DNA of 64,000 nt, from contig NZ_JAFEWF010000010.1 in NCBI RefSeq assembly GCF_017355835.1, forward strand, positions 124,001 through 188,000, read 5' to 3'. Shown piece by piece: positions 34,601-44,600 of the stretch (positions within the stretch are counted from its first letter, which is position 1; each line of letters begins with the position of its first letter). This stretch comes from Desertivirga brevis (GTDB lineage Bacteria; Bacteroidota; Bacteroidia; Sphingobacteriales; Sphingobacteriaceae). The position numbers and the translations under genes were made by a program. Below the pieces are notes generated by a model that was not told where the DNA came from, made no database searches, and saw only the letters and a program-made list of their open reading frames with translations.

Positions 34601-34816
34601 ATGAAGATCCTGGTTTTTAAAACAAATGTGCGGAGACAAGAACAGATCTCTAAACTAAAAGCACTTCTAAGTCCTGTACTTTCTATTTTAGAATGGAACG
34701 TTGATTTGAAAGATAGAGATAAGATCCTACGGATTGTAACGAATGGATTACCACCGGTTTTTATTGAAAGTTTGCTTGAAACATCAGGAATATACTGCGA
34801 AGAGCTTGAAGATTAG
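34601..34816 (+). CDS. Small HMA-fold-like protein, 71 aa
   Basis: The pattern beta-alpha-beta-beta-alpha-beta is visible (KILVFKTNV, ISKLKALLSPVL, ILEWNVDLK, KILRIVTNG, PVFIESLLETSG, IYCEELED), which fits a ferredoxin-like fold as in heavy-metal-associated proteins. The CxxC metal motif is absent, with a single Cys near the C-terminus. The family occurs in many Bacteroidota without a known function. ATG start at 34601. Confidence 0.65.
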   Translation: MKILVFKTNVRRQEQISKLKALLSPVLSILEWNVDLKDRDKILRIVTNGLPPVFIESLLETSGIYCEELED

Positions 34817-34900
34817 CTATCATGCTGAAACGGGATTAACTAAAAGACACCAGATGCTAAAAACAGGCCGCGGAATACCAATGCGTAAAGTGTACTTTAT

Positions 34901-34975
34901 AAAAAAGGGCCGGAAAAAATCCCGGCCCTACATCTACCTATGAAAAACATGCCCTTTGGGAGGGCAAATACTTAT
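34901..34975 (-). ncRNA. Candidate small RNA, family 1, copy B
   Basis: On the minus strand TGCCCT pairs with AGGGCA around the loop CCCAA (34950-34966). The linker (34929-34948) is identical to that at 530-549, and a perfect GGGCCGG/CCGGCCC hairpin (34907-34928) with a run of six T ends it. The word ATAAGTATT precedes the first hairpin, as in copy A. Compared with copy A both stems differ in sequence but keep their pairing. It lies between two plus-strand genes, so it is probably an independent transcript. Confidence 0.6.
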
Positions 34976-35167
34976 AGACAATTTACATGCCATCAAAACA
35001 ATTAGGGATTTAGATTGTAAATCGGCATTAACTCATAAAATTACTGTGGAATCTCATACCCTATGTTGATCATTTTCCCCACTTATCTACTAACCAACTT
35101 AACCCAACCAACTTTTCCTTTACTCATTCAGAAATAAACCATCTTTTAAAGTCCTTGTTAACAAAAC

Positions 35168-36661
35168 ATGGACGTATCCCAACAATCAAATTCCATTGCA
35201 TCTGACTTTTTGCAAGATCGTGAACAGTTCTTCAATCAGGTATTACAAAGTATGGATGAATACGCTGTGTTCACTACAGACAAGGAAGGATATATTACCA
35301 GTTGGAATACAGGGGCGTTTTATTTATTCGATTACACTACAGAAGAAATTCTAAACCGACAGGGAAATATCCTATACACTCCCGAAGATATTGCTTCACA
35401 TATCCCGGAACAAGAGATGGAAACAGCTTTAAATGAAGGAAGTGCTTTGAATGAGAGATATCATGTAAAGAAGGATCGCACACAGTTCTGGGGTAGCGGG
35501 ATGGTATTCCCTCTTTTTGACAAAAACAACCAACACCAGGGTTATACAAAGATAATGCGTAACCTCACTTGGGTAAAAGCTATCGAAGAAGAGAACAGAG
35601 AAGTGAATGCATTTGCCAAGAAATTAATTTCAACGTCACTGGAGCCCTTAGTCGTACTCAATAATGATCTAACCGTAAATAACTATAGTGAACCATTCAA
35701 GCAATTTTTCCAACTTCAGGACGAACAGTATAGAGGAATGCATATCTACGATGTTCTAGACACAAAGGTTAACAAGTCCCGCCTGCAACATTTATTCGAG
35801 GACGAACTAGGCAAGCATGATTTTAAAAAAGATTTTGAAATAGCACTAAATGAGGGGACCGAAAGCCAGAAAATCATAAAAATAGATACCCGGAAGTTCA
35901 CCATAAACGACAAAGGCAAACAAATGATTATGCAGGCCTTTGAGGACGTTACCGAGAAAAAGGCATTACAGGAAATGAAAGAGATCTTTATTGGAGTGGC
36001 AAGTCACGAGATAAAAAACCCCTTAGCAGTACTAAGAGCATATGTTCAACTTTTACAAAAAGAACTGGGAAGCTCAGCAGATGAAAAGGTTAGAATCGCT
36101 GTGAAGAAGATCAATGAGCAAGGCGATAAGCTTTTACGGCTAGTTAATCAACTTCTGGACGTTTCTAAGCTGGAAAACTTCGAGTTAAAACTGAAGAAGG
36201 AACAATTTAATATCAGGGACCTGATAGCAAAAGCAGTAGAGGAATTTAAAGCAATGTCTCCACATGACATATTATTTAAAACAGGATTGGACGTAGAAGT
36301 ATGCGCTGATCCAATCCGCATTCACCAGGTACTTACCAATCTAATATCAAATGCGATTAAATATAGTCCCGGAACTACTCATATTATTATAGAAATGTAC
36401 ATTGAGGAGAGGAACCGGAAAGTAGTTGTGAAAGTTCAGGACTTTGGAATTGGCGTTAGAGAAATTGACAAAGAAAAACTATTTGATAAATTCCAGCGAG
36501 CTTCTGACGTAGAAGGTCGAAGAATACAAGGGGTGGGACTTGGACTACATATTAGCAAAGAGATTGTAGAAAGCCATGAGGGGGAACTTTGGTTTGAAAG
36601 CGAAGAAGGCAAAGGAAGCTCGTTCTATTTTAGCCTGCCACTTGTAGACGCCTGCAGCTAG
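35168..36661 (+). CDS. PAS-domain sensor histidine kinase, 497 aa, soluble
   Basis: Two PAS domains (about residues 15-145, with YAVFTTDKEGYITSWNTGAF, and about 150-275) precede a HisKA domain with EIFIGVASHEIKNPLAVLRA (His near 282) and a HATPase domain with LTNLISNAIKYSPG, VQDFGIGV and GVGLGLHISKEIV. There is no membrane segment. The first PAS lacks an obvious heme or flavin ligand. No receiver or regulator gene lies beside it. The ATG at 35168 is the family start, as MDVSQQSN leads directly into the PAS domain. Confidence 0.9.
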   Translation: MDVSQQSNSIASDFLQDREQFFNQVLQSMDEYAVFTTDKEGYITSWNTGAFYLFDYTTEEILNRQGNILYTPEDIASHIPEQEMETALNEGSALNERYHVKKDRTQFWGSGMVFPLFDKNNQHQGYTKIMRNLTWVKAIEEENREVNAFAKKLISTSLEPLVVLNNDLTVNNYSEPFKQFFQLQDEQYRGMHIYDVLDTKVNKSRLQHLFEDELGKHDFKKDFEIALNEGTESQKIIKIDTRKFTINDKGKQMIMQAFEDVTEKKALQEMKEIFIGVASHEIKNPLAVLRAYVQLLQKELGSSADEKVRIAVKKINEQGDKLLRLVNQLLDVSKLENFELKLKKEQFNIRDLIAKAVEEFKAMSPHDILFKTGLDVEVCADPIRIHQVLTNLISNAIKYSPGTTHIIIEMYIEERNRKVVVKVQDFGIGVREIDKEKLFDKFQRASDVEGRRIQGVGLGLHISKEIVESHEGELWFESEEGKGSSFYFSLPLVDACS

Positions 36662-36869
36662 AAATCTTCTTGCACCTTTTGCTTAACAAATAAGGTTACA
36701 TTCTTCTTATCTTAAAAAGGCTATTTCAAGCTACCTTTGATGATCTTCTATTCTGCCGGGCGGGACAATTGTTCTTTTCCAGATGGCTCTCAAGCCGGCT
36801 CAGAAAGAAGATAACTAACAGGAGCTAAGGCAATATAAAAGGCTCTTGTTCGACTTAAGATTAAAGAAC

Positions 36870-38006
36870 ATGGCCGGAATATATCTTCATATCCCCTTCT
36901 GCAAGAAAGCTTGTCACTATTGTGATTTCCATTTTACCACCTCCTTTCGCGACAAGGATGTGCTGTTAAAGGCAATGCATGATGAGATCAGACTGCAGAA
37001 AAATTTCCTGGAAGGGAGTCCGGTTGACACCATCTATTTTGGGGGAGGAACGCCGTCTGTTGTAGGCGCAGGTGAAATACAACGACTTATTGATTCTATC
37101 ACAGCCTTACATGAGGTAAAAGCAGATGCAGAAATCACACTGGAAACTAATCCTGACGATTTGGAAAGCCAGGCAGTAAAGGAATTAAGACAAACCCAGG
37201 TAAATCGCTTTAGTATTGGCGTTCAGTCATTTTATGAGGAAGATCTCATTTGGATGAACCGTGCACATAACTCGCAGCAAGCAGAAGCTTCAATAAAGCG
37301 AGTACAAGATGCTGGCTTCGAAAACATAACAGCAGACCTTATTTATGGCTACCCTCTTCTAACAGATCATAAATGGAAAAATAATATCCACAGGATGGTT
37401 GAGCTGGCCGTCCCCCATATATCTGCCTATTCGATGACCGTAGAACAGAGAACGGCACTTGCACACTTCATAAAAAGCGGCAAACAGGCAGCCATGAATG
37501 ATCAGCAAAGCGCCGAACAATTTGTTATCCTGATAGAGAGTTTGGAATCTTCAGGATTCGAGCATTACGAAATATCAAACTTTGCAAAACCCGGGTACTA
37601 CTCAAAACACAATGCTAATTACTGGAAGGGTGTAACTTATCTGGGTCTTGGACCTTCTGCTCACTCATTTAACGGTACAGAAAGACAGTGGAACATTGCT
37701 AATAACTCCAAATACATTAAATCTATACTAGATGGCGTTGTACCGGCAGATAGGGAGATCTTAAGTAAAGAGGACCGTTTTAATGAATATATCATGACTT
37801 CATTAAGAACTATATGGGGAACAGACCTACTTTTCGTGGAAAAAGAATTCGGCTCAGACTTTAAAAATATGCTTACAGGATCTCTGCAGGAGTTCCAGGA
37901 AAAAGAATTGGTGACGATATCAGATAATAAAGTCAGGTTGACCAAAGAGGGGAAATTATTTGCTGACCATATTGCATCTGAACTCTTTATTTCAACTGAG
38001 CAATAA
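36870..38006 (+). CDS. hemW: Radical SAM heme chaperone HemW, 378 aa
   Basis: The start at 36870 (MAGIYLHIPFC) is preferred over a TTG at 36846. The radical SAM cluster motif is CKKACHYCDFHF, in the CxxxCxxC pattern. GGGTPS at about residue 57 and LETNPDD near 90 are family hallmarks, and the C-terminal half contains the HemN_C-type winged helix (EYIMTSLRTIWG). HemW (formerly called oxygen-independent coproporphyrinogen oxidase-like) delivers heme to its targets. HemN itself is distinguished by a longer N-terminus, absent here. Confidence 0.88.
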   Translation: MAGIYLHIPFCKKACHYCDFHFTTSFRDKDVLLKAMHDEIRLQKNFLEGSPVDTIYFGGGTPSVVGAGEIQRLIDSITALHEVKADAEITLETNPDDLESQAVKELRQTQVNRFSIGVQSFYEEDLIWMNRAHNSQQAEASIKRVQDAGFENITADLIYGYPLLTDHKWKNNIHRMVELAVPHISAYSMTVEQRTALAHFIKSGKQAAMNDQQSAEQFVILIESLESSGFEHYEISNFAKPGYYSKHNANYWKGVTYLGLGPSAHSFNGTERQWNIANNSKYIKSILDGVVPADREILSKEDRFNEYIMTSLRTIWGTDLLFVEKEFGSDFKNMLTGSLQEFQEKELVTISDNKVRLTKEGKLFADHIASELFISTEQ

Positions 38007-38077
38007 ATTTAATCAAAAGAAATCCACTCCTTTTTACATTTCGTAATTCTTCATGATAACAAAAAGAACCCTCAATC

Positions 38078-38629
38078 ATGAAAAGAATTGCCCTGACAAT
38101 TATTGCAGTAGTAGCTACTGTATTATGTACCGAAACTTTTGCTCAGAAAACAGTAATGGTAGGCGGTGCTGCCATGTACCCTACTAAAGACATTGTAGAC
38201 AATGCTGTAAACTCAAAAGATCACACTACTTTGGTTGCAGCGGTTAAAGCAGCCGGCCTTGTAGAAACCTTGAAGTCTGAAGGACCATTTACCGTATTTG
38301 CCCCAACTAACGCTGCATTCGATAAACTTCCTGCCGGAACAGTTGAATCTTTAGTTAAACCGGAGAATAAGACTACGCTCACCAATATTCTTACTTACCA
38401 TGTTGTTGCCGGAAGACACAGCGCATCTGACATTGCTTCCGCGATCAAAAAAGGAAACGGAACTGCTGAATTCAAAACAGCCAATGGCGGAAAACTTTGG
38501 GCAATGATGAATGGCAAAAACCTTGTACTTAAAGACGAAAAAGGAATGACCTCGATGGTTACCATCAAGGATGTTTTTCAGAAAAATGGAGTAATCCACG
38601 TATTAGATACTGTATTAATGCCAAATTAA
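38078..38629 (+). CDS. Secreted fasciclin-domain protein, 183 aa
   Basis: A signal peptide ends at about residue 22 (ETFAQ). A single FAS1 domain follows: NAVNSKDHTTLVAAVKAAGL, GPFTVFAPTNAAFDKLPAGT, ILTYHVVAGR and VIHVLDTVLMPN, matching the conserved H1 and H2 regions. FAS1 proteins act in adhesion or matrix binding. The protein is probably periplasmic or secreted; there is no C-terminal sorting domain. Terminator 20 bp downstream. Confidence 0.9.
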   Translation: MKRIALTIIAVVATVLCTETFAQKTVMVGGAAMYPTKDIVDNAVNSKDHTTLVAAVKAAGLVETLKSEGPFTVFAPTNAAFDKLPAGTVESLVKPENKTTLTNILTYHVVAGRHSASDIASAIKKGNGTAEFKTANGGKLWAMMNGKNLVLKDEKGMTSMVTIKDVFQKNGVIHVLDTVLMPN

Positions 38630-38648
38630 CCATTAATGCTCTCAGTTG

Positions 38649-38679
38649 AACCCGGCCCCCTCCAGCCGGGTTTCTTTTT
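38649..38679 (+). terminator. Terminator of the fasciclin gene
   Basis: AACCCGGC pairs with GCCGGGTT, followed by TCTTTTTA. Confidence 0.8.
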
Positions 38680-38855
38680 ATATCTACCTGGCTAAAAGAT
38701 TGCCTTTCTGAGGTCATCATCCATTAGTGAGATCCGCTTCTAAATGCTTTTTATAAATCTGAAAACCATCACAAAGAAAAAAGCTTTTAGATTTACAAGG
38801 AGCTGGCAGAATATATAACAGTCGCAATTCCGCCCTCTCATTAAAATTATAGTAG

Positions 38856-39734
38856 ATGAAAAAAGTAGTTTGCTTCGGCGAGGTTTTATGGGATAATTTT
38901 AAGGATGGCAGAAAACCAGGAGGTGCTCCAATGAATGCAGCCCTTCATCTGTTTAGAAATGCTGTTGATGCGGTTGTTATCAGTAGCCTGGGTGAAGATC
39001 AAAACGGAGAAGACCTCAGGTCGTACCTGGAGACCCAGGGCCTGAACACCAGTTACATCCAAGAACATCCATCTTTACCTACCGGAGTCGTTGAAGTAGA
39101 TTTGGATGAACAACAGCATCCCACTTATACCATTGTGAAACCAGTGGCCTGGGATGAGATCAATTACACATCAGAGCTAGAAGAATTCGTAAAAAGTGCA
39201 GACGCATTTTTATTTGGAAGTCTTGCAGTTCGCGAAGAACAGTCAAGAACTACACTATTTCAACTCATCCCCGCGGCAAGGTTAAAAGTGCTCGACCTAA
39301 ACCTTCGACCTCCCTATTTGGAGCAGGAACTAATCAAAGAACTGATATCTAAATGTGATCTCCTGAAATTAAATGAAGATGAATTAGGGTACATCGGGAC
39401 CTTATTAAGTATTGGCGGAGACAGTCTAGAAGCCTATATATCAGAAGTTGCCAAAGCTACCGGAATAAAAACGGTTTGTGTTACCCTCGGAGGTGACGGA
39501 GCCGCAGTGTATCATGAAGGGAATTTCTACCAACACGCTGGCTTTAAAGTTGAAGTAGCTGATACCGTTGGTGCGGGAGATGCCTTTCTCGCTACTTTTC
39601 TTTCCGGTTACCTGGAACGAAGGCCTATTGACGCGGTTCTGGAACGAGCATGTGCGGCTGGAGCACTAGTGGCATCAAGAAAAGGAGCCAATCCTGATTA
39701 CTCAATGGAAGATGTCACAGAACTAATGTTGTAA
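38856..39734 (+). CDS. PfkB-family sugar kinase, fructokinase-like, 292 aa
   Basis: The ribokinase/PfkB signatures are present: GGAPMNAALHLFR near residue 22 and the C-terminal DTVGAGDAFLATFLSGYL near 228 with the catalytic Asp. CFGEVLWDNF at the N-terminus and the Gly-Pro-free active site fit fructokinase-like members. It sits 98 bp before murQ, so the two may be cotranscribed; a sugar phosphate from cell-wall recycling or fructose uptake are both possible. Confidence 0.85.
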   Translation: MKKVVCFGEVLWDNFKDGRKPGGAPMNAALHLFRNAVDAVVISSLGEDQNGEDLRSYLETQGLNTSYIQEHPSLPTGVVEVDLDEQQHPTYTIVKPVAWDEINYTSELEEFVKSADAFLFGSLAVREEQSRTTLFQLIPAARLKVLDLNLRPPYLEQELIKELISKCDLLKLNEDELGYIGTLLSIGGDSLEAYISEVAKATGIKTVCVTLGGDGAAVYHEGNFYQHAGFKVEVADTVGAGDAFLATFLSGYLERRPIDAVLERACAAGALVASRKGANPDYSMEDVTELML

Positions 39735-39832
39735 CCCTGAAAACATCCAGAATATCCATTGTACTATCATAAAGCTGCCTGTCTAGCGACTCTTTTTCTT
39801 TCACCCTCAGCAAAAATTCTGACCTTTGCGCT

Positions 39833-40645
39833 ATGAATCGAACTACCGAGCAGGACTCGCTATATACCGACCTCGACCAAATGCCAGTTGAAGCCTTGCT
39901 TCGCGGAATCAACAATGAAGATAAAACTGTTCCATTAGCTGTTGAAAAAGCTATACCTCAAATTGAGAAACTCGTAGAAGTTATATCTGAAAAGATGAGA
40001 GCGGGTGGCAGACTGTTTTACATAGGTGCTGGCACTAGCGGTCGTTTAGGTATTGTCGATGCATCTGAATGTCCGCCTACTTATGGAGTTCCGCATGATT
40101 GGGTTATTGGTATTATCGCTGGTGGCGACGGAGCAATCCGGAAAGCAGTTGAATTTGCAGAAGACGACAGGGAACAGGCATGGAAAGACTTGCAGGTATA
40201 CAATATTTCTGATAAAGACGTTCTTGTAGGAATCGCAGCATCGGGCACAACTCCCTATGTTATCGGTGGCTTACAAATGGCTAATCACATGGGAATTGTT
40301 ACAGGTTGCATTGTATGTAATGAAGGAAGTGCTGTGGCTGCCGAATCCAAATTTCCAATAGAAGTAGTTGTAGGTCCCGAGTTCGTTACGGGTTCCACCC
40401 GTATGAAGTCTGGAACTGCACAAAAACTGGTATTAAATATGATCAGTACGACTGTTATGATACAGTTAGGCAGGGTTAAAGGCAACAAGATGTTCGACAT
40501 GCAGCTTAGCAACAACAAGCTGATCCATCGCGCCGTTAATATGGTAATGGAAGCTACGGGGTCAAATGAAGAAACGGCACAAAAACTGCTCGAACAACAT
40601 GGAAATGTTAGAAAAGCAGTGGAAGCTTTTAAAAAAGAACACTAA
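39833..40645 (+). CDS. murQ: N-acetylmuramic acid 6-phosphate etherase MurQ, 270 aa
   Basis: The SIS-domain signature GAGTSGRLGIVDASECPPTYG lies near residue 60, with SGTTPYV near 138, GPEFVTGSTRMKSGTAQK near 180 and the C-terminal UBA-like helices. These are diagnostic of MurQ, which cleaves the lactyl ether of MurNAc-6-P to give GlcNAc-6-P in cell-wall recycling. The length is at the short end of the family. It is followed after 35 bp by a conserved hypothetical gene, probably in the same transcript. Confidence 0.93.
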   Translation: MNRTTEQDSLYTDLDQMPVEALLRGINNEDKTVPLAVEKAIPQIEKLVEVISEKMRAGGRLFYIGAGTSGRLGIVDASECPPTYGVPHDWVIGIIAGGDGAIRKAVEFAEDDREQAWKDLQVYNISDKDVLVGIAASGTTPYVIGGLQMANHMGIVTGCIVCNEGSAVAAESKFPIEVVVGPEFVTGSTRMKSGTAQKLVLNMISTTVMIQLGRVKGNKMFDMQLSNNKLIHRAVNMVMEATGSNEETAQKLLEQHGNVRKAVEAFKKEH

Positions 40646-40680
40646 ATATTATTTCTCCCAAAAGGGAGACGGAGGGCAAT

Positions 40681-41247
40681 ATGCACGACATAGAACCATA
40701 TTACAGGTGGCGTGACGATTATGTGGCAGCGGAAGATGAGAAGTCTCCCTTTTATCAGACCGAGTACAGCGAGTTCGAGTTTGATAAAATGATCTACAAT
40801 TACTACATTCATCCTCAATGGGATCATTTTGGTTCTCAGACGTTATATATTAAAATCCTCTTCGTTGACTACGATAGACACTATGCCATCATCGAACTCA
40901 TTGGAGAATGGAACGATACGCTATACAATGATATAATGCTCCTAAAAAGGGAGATCCTTGAACTAATGATGCAGGAAGGCATTAATAAATTCATTTTGAT
41001 AGGTGAAAACGTATTAAACTTCCATGCTTCAGATGATTCTTACTATGAAGAATGGTTCCAGGATGTTGAGGACGGTTGGATTGCCGGTGTAAATTTCAGA
41101 GAACATGTAGTGGATGAATTTAAGGAAAGTAATATCGACTACTATATCAACTTTGGTGGAAATCTGGACGAAATGACATGGAGAAATCTGAAGCCTTTAC
41201 AGTTTTTCAAAAATGTTGAGGAGCAGTTGACAAAGAGGTTGCACTGA
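40681..41247 (+). CDS. Conserved hypothetical protein, 188 aa, downstream of murQ
   Basis: A soluble, acidic protein rich in Tyr, Asp and Glu (HDIEPYYRWRDDYVAAEDE, YYEEWFQDVEDGW). It has no signal peptide or recognised domain. The pattern YIKILFVDYDRHYAIIELIGEWND suggests a mixed alpha/beta core. The close spacing behind murQ suggests cotranscription, and I recognise it only as a Bacteroidota hypothetical. ATG start. Confidence 0.7.
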   Translation: MHDIEPYYRWRDDYVAAEDEKSPFYQTEYSEFEFDKMIYNYYIHPQWDHFGSQTLYIKILFVDYDRHYAIIELIGEWNDTLYNDIMLLKREILELMMQEGINKFILIGENVLNFHASDDSYYEEWFQDVEDGWIAGVNFREHVVDEFKESNIDYYINFGGNLDEMTWRNLKPLQFFKNVEEQLTKRLH

Positions 41248-41377
41248 TCTATCCTTATATCTGCTAGGAGTATTCTCAGGAAGGAAATCATCATAGCAAA
41301 CTCATTTCGAAGGGCATTACCACCGGTGATGCCTTTCTTATTTGCAAATCACCCGACTTTATTGCATTTTTGCATTG

Positions 41378-41485
41378 CTTATTCAGAAAGACGGAGGGAC
41401 TAGACCCTATGAAGTCTTAGCAACCTGTACTTACAAGGTGCTAAATTCTATCCGAGTCCGCACCTGAGGATTAGGAAAAGATAAG
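41378..41485 (+). promoter_or_regulatory. SAM-I (S-box) riboswitch before metH
   Basis: The consensus core is readable: GACGGAGGGAC (41389-41399) with the kink-turn-forming GGAGGGAC, ATGAAGTCTTAGCAACC (41410-41426) and the J3/4 and P4 helix region CCGAGTCCGCACCTGAGGA. P1 pairs CTTAT (41378-41382) with ATAAG (41481-41485). Such elements bind S-adenosylmethionine and turn off methionine genes; metH follows at 41667. An imperfect hairpin with AAAG.CGG / CCG.CTTTT at about 41493-41512 may be the terminator of the expression platform. Confidence 0.9.
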
Positions 41486-41526
41486 TTAGAAAGAAAGCCG
41501 GAGACCGACTTTTCGAAAATAAGCAT

Positions 41527-41562
41527 TGTTAGATGTGAGATTTGAGATATTAGATGTGAGAC
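41527..41562. repeat. AGATGTGAGA word repeats between riboswitch and metH
   Basis: TTAGATGTGAGA occurs twice 22 bp apart, with TTTGAGATA between. A similar block, ATTTGAGATGTGAGATCATAGATACGAG, lies at 51951-51980 upstream of thrA. This is a low-complexity family of A/G-rich words that fills part of the metH leader. Confidence 0.6.
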
Positions 41563-41666
41563 TTCTTATAAGTCTTATGATTTAACCACATACAAGTTGA
41601 CAGGGATAGATATGAGTTTTCGCTAACTCTCATACCTCAATTTCACATTGCATATCTAAATACAAA

Positions 41667-44600
41667 ATGGACATTAGAAAAGAGCTTGAGAAACGAATTC
41701 TGATTATTGATGGTGCGATGGGTACAATGATCCAGCGTTATCAGCTAACGGAAGCAGATTTTCGTGGAGAAAGGTTTAAAGACCATCCTTGTGATGTGAA
41801 GGGCAACAATGACCTTCTAAACATTACGAGACCAGATATAATCAAAGCTATCCACGCGGAATATTTGGAAGCTGGAGCGGACATTATCGAAACCAATACG
41901 TTCAGCACACAACGTATTTCCATGGCAGACTACCAGATGGAAGAGCTGTCATATGAAATGAGTTACGAAGGTGCTCGTATTGCAAAAGAGGTAGCGATGG
42001 AGTACACTGCTAAAAATCCAGATAAGCCACGTTTTGTCGCTGGGGCAATTGGTCCAACTACCAAAATGGCATCCATGTCTCCTGATGTGAATGATCCTGG
42101 TTTCAGAGCTGTAACATTCGATGAGCTTGCAGAAGCTTTTTATGAGCAGGTGCGCGGTCTTGTTGATGGAGGTGCTGATGTCCTTCTTTTTGAAACCATT
42201 ACAGATACCCTCATTACAAAAGCGGGAATTTTTGCCGTTAAACGATACGAAGAAGAAATTGGCAAAAAGATTGAAATAATGATCTCGGGCACCATTACTG
42301 ATGCCAGTGGCCGTACCCTTTCAGGACAAACTGCTGAAGCTTTTCTAAATTCACTTACGCACGCTAGCATATTAAGTATAGGATTCAATTGTGCTTTGGG
42401 AGCAAAAGAAATGCGCCCGCATATTGAGGAATTAGCAAAGAAAGCCCCTTGTTATGTTTCAGCATATCCGAATGCCGGCTTACCCAACGAGTTTGGTGCT
42501 TATGACGAACTTCCTCATGAAACGGCTCACTTTGTGGAAGACTTTATTGAAAATGGCTTTGTTAACATTGTAGGAGGTTGTTGCGGAACTACTCCTGAAC
42601 ATATTGCCTGCATTGCTGAAAAAGCAGCAAAACATGCTCCAAGGAAAATCCCACAAGTAGACCCTTATTTACGTTTAAGCGGGTTAGAACCTGTTACAAT
42701 CACTCCTGAAAGTATTTTCGTAAACATCGGAGAACGTACAAACATTACAGGTTCTCCAAAATTCTCTAAACTAATTCTAGGAGGAGATTACGAAGGAGCT
42801 CTGGCAGTTGCCCGTCAACAGGTTGAAGGAGGTGCGCAGGTTATCGACGTGAACATGGATGAGGGGATGCTTGACTCGGAAGCGGCAATGACCAAGTTCC
42901 TTAATCTGATTGCATCAGAACCTGACATCGCTAAACTTCCGATAATGGTCGATTCATCCAAGTGGACGGTTATCGAAACTGGATTAAAGTGCCTGCAGGG
43001 TAAAGGAATTGTGAACTCCATTTCACTTAAGGAGGGTGAAGAGAAATTTATTGAAAGCGCTAAGAAGATCTTGACCTACGGTGCAGCAGTAGTTGTAATG
43101 GCTTTCGACGAGAATGGTCAGGCGGATAACTATGAGCGACGTGTGGAGATCTGTAAACGTTCTTATGATATTTTAGTAGATAAAGTTGGTTTCCCTCCTC
43201 AGGATATCATCTTCGACCCCAACATCCTTACTGTTGCCACAGGTTTAGAGGAACACAATAATTATGCGGTTGATTTTATTAATGCAACCCGCTGGATAAA
43301 AGAGAATCTTCCCTATGCTAAGGTAAGTGGCGGGGTTTCTAACATCTCATTCTCTTTCAGGGGAAATAACGTGGTGCGTGAAGCTATGCACTCTGCTTTC
43401 CTATACCATGCAATCAATGCAGGTCTGGATATGGGGATTGTGAACGCTGGCATGCTGGAGGTTTACGAACAGATACCTAAAGAGCTCCTTGAAAGAGTAG
43501 AAGATGTACTTCTAAACCGCCGCCCCGACGCGACAGAGAGATTGGTTGAATTTGCAGAGACAGTTAAAGCTAAAGGTAAAGAGGCAGTCAGAGACGAAGA
43601 ATGGAGAAAAGGAAGCGTTGAAGAACGACTGACACACTCCTTGGTTAAAGGTATAGTGGAATACCTTGATGCTGACGTAGAAGAAGCACGGCAGAAATAC
43701 GACAGACCTTTGCAGGTAATTGAAGGCCCTCTGATGGACGGAATGAATGTAGTGGGGGATCTATTCGGCGCAGGAAAGATGTTCCTTCCACAGGTTGTTA
43801 AATCAGCCCGGGTAATGAAGAAGGCTGTAGCTTACCTACTGCCTTTTATCGAGGAAGAAAAGTTAAAGAACCCTTCATCAACGGGATCAAGTTCAGCCGG
43901 AAAGGTTTTATTAGCCACTGTGAAAGGCGACGTACATGATATTGGAAAAAATATAGTCGGGGTTGTACTAGCCTGCAATAACTTCGAAGTTATTGATATG
44001 GGCGTGATGGTTCCTGCCCAGGAGATCATAAAAAGGGCTAAAGAGGAAAATGTTGACATCATCGGATTAAGTGGTTTGATCACCCCTTCTTTGGATGAGA
44101 TGGTACATTTCGCTAAGGAAATGGAACGTGAAGGCTTCAGCATTCCATTGCTGATCGGTGGTGCTACTACTTCCCGCATTCATGCTGCAGTTAAGATTGA
44201 TCCAAACTATTCGGGTTCTGTGGTACACGTGTTAGACGCTTCAAGGAGCGTTACTGTTTGTAGCACGCTAATGAATGGCGAAGCAAAAGAGACCTATATA
44301 ACAAACATTAAAGCAGAATACGAGAAAGCGAGAGAAGCACATTTAAATAAGCGGTCAGACAAAAGATATAAAACGATCAAGGAAGCCCGGGAGAATAAGT
44401 TCCAAATTAACACTGATCTGGTAGCCTCTGCTCCATCTCTATTGGGAACTAAAGTCTTCGAAGACTTCCCGCTGACTGAGCTCGAAGCGTACATCGACTG
44501 GACTCCATTTTTTCATACGTGGGAGCTTCGCGGAAGCTATCCGCGCATTTTCGAGGACAAAGTAGTGGGAGATGAGGCTAAAAAGCTGTACGAAGACGCG

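Noticed and set aside
38681..38700. ATATCTACCTGG as another linker copy
   Set aside because: Only nine bases match and no hairpin surrounds it.
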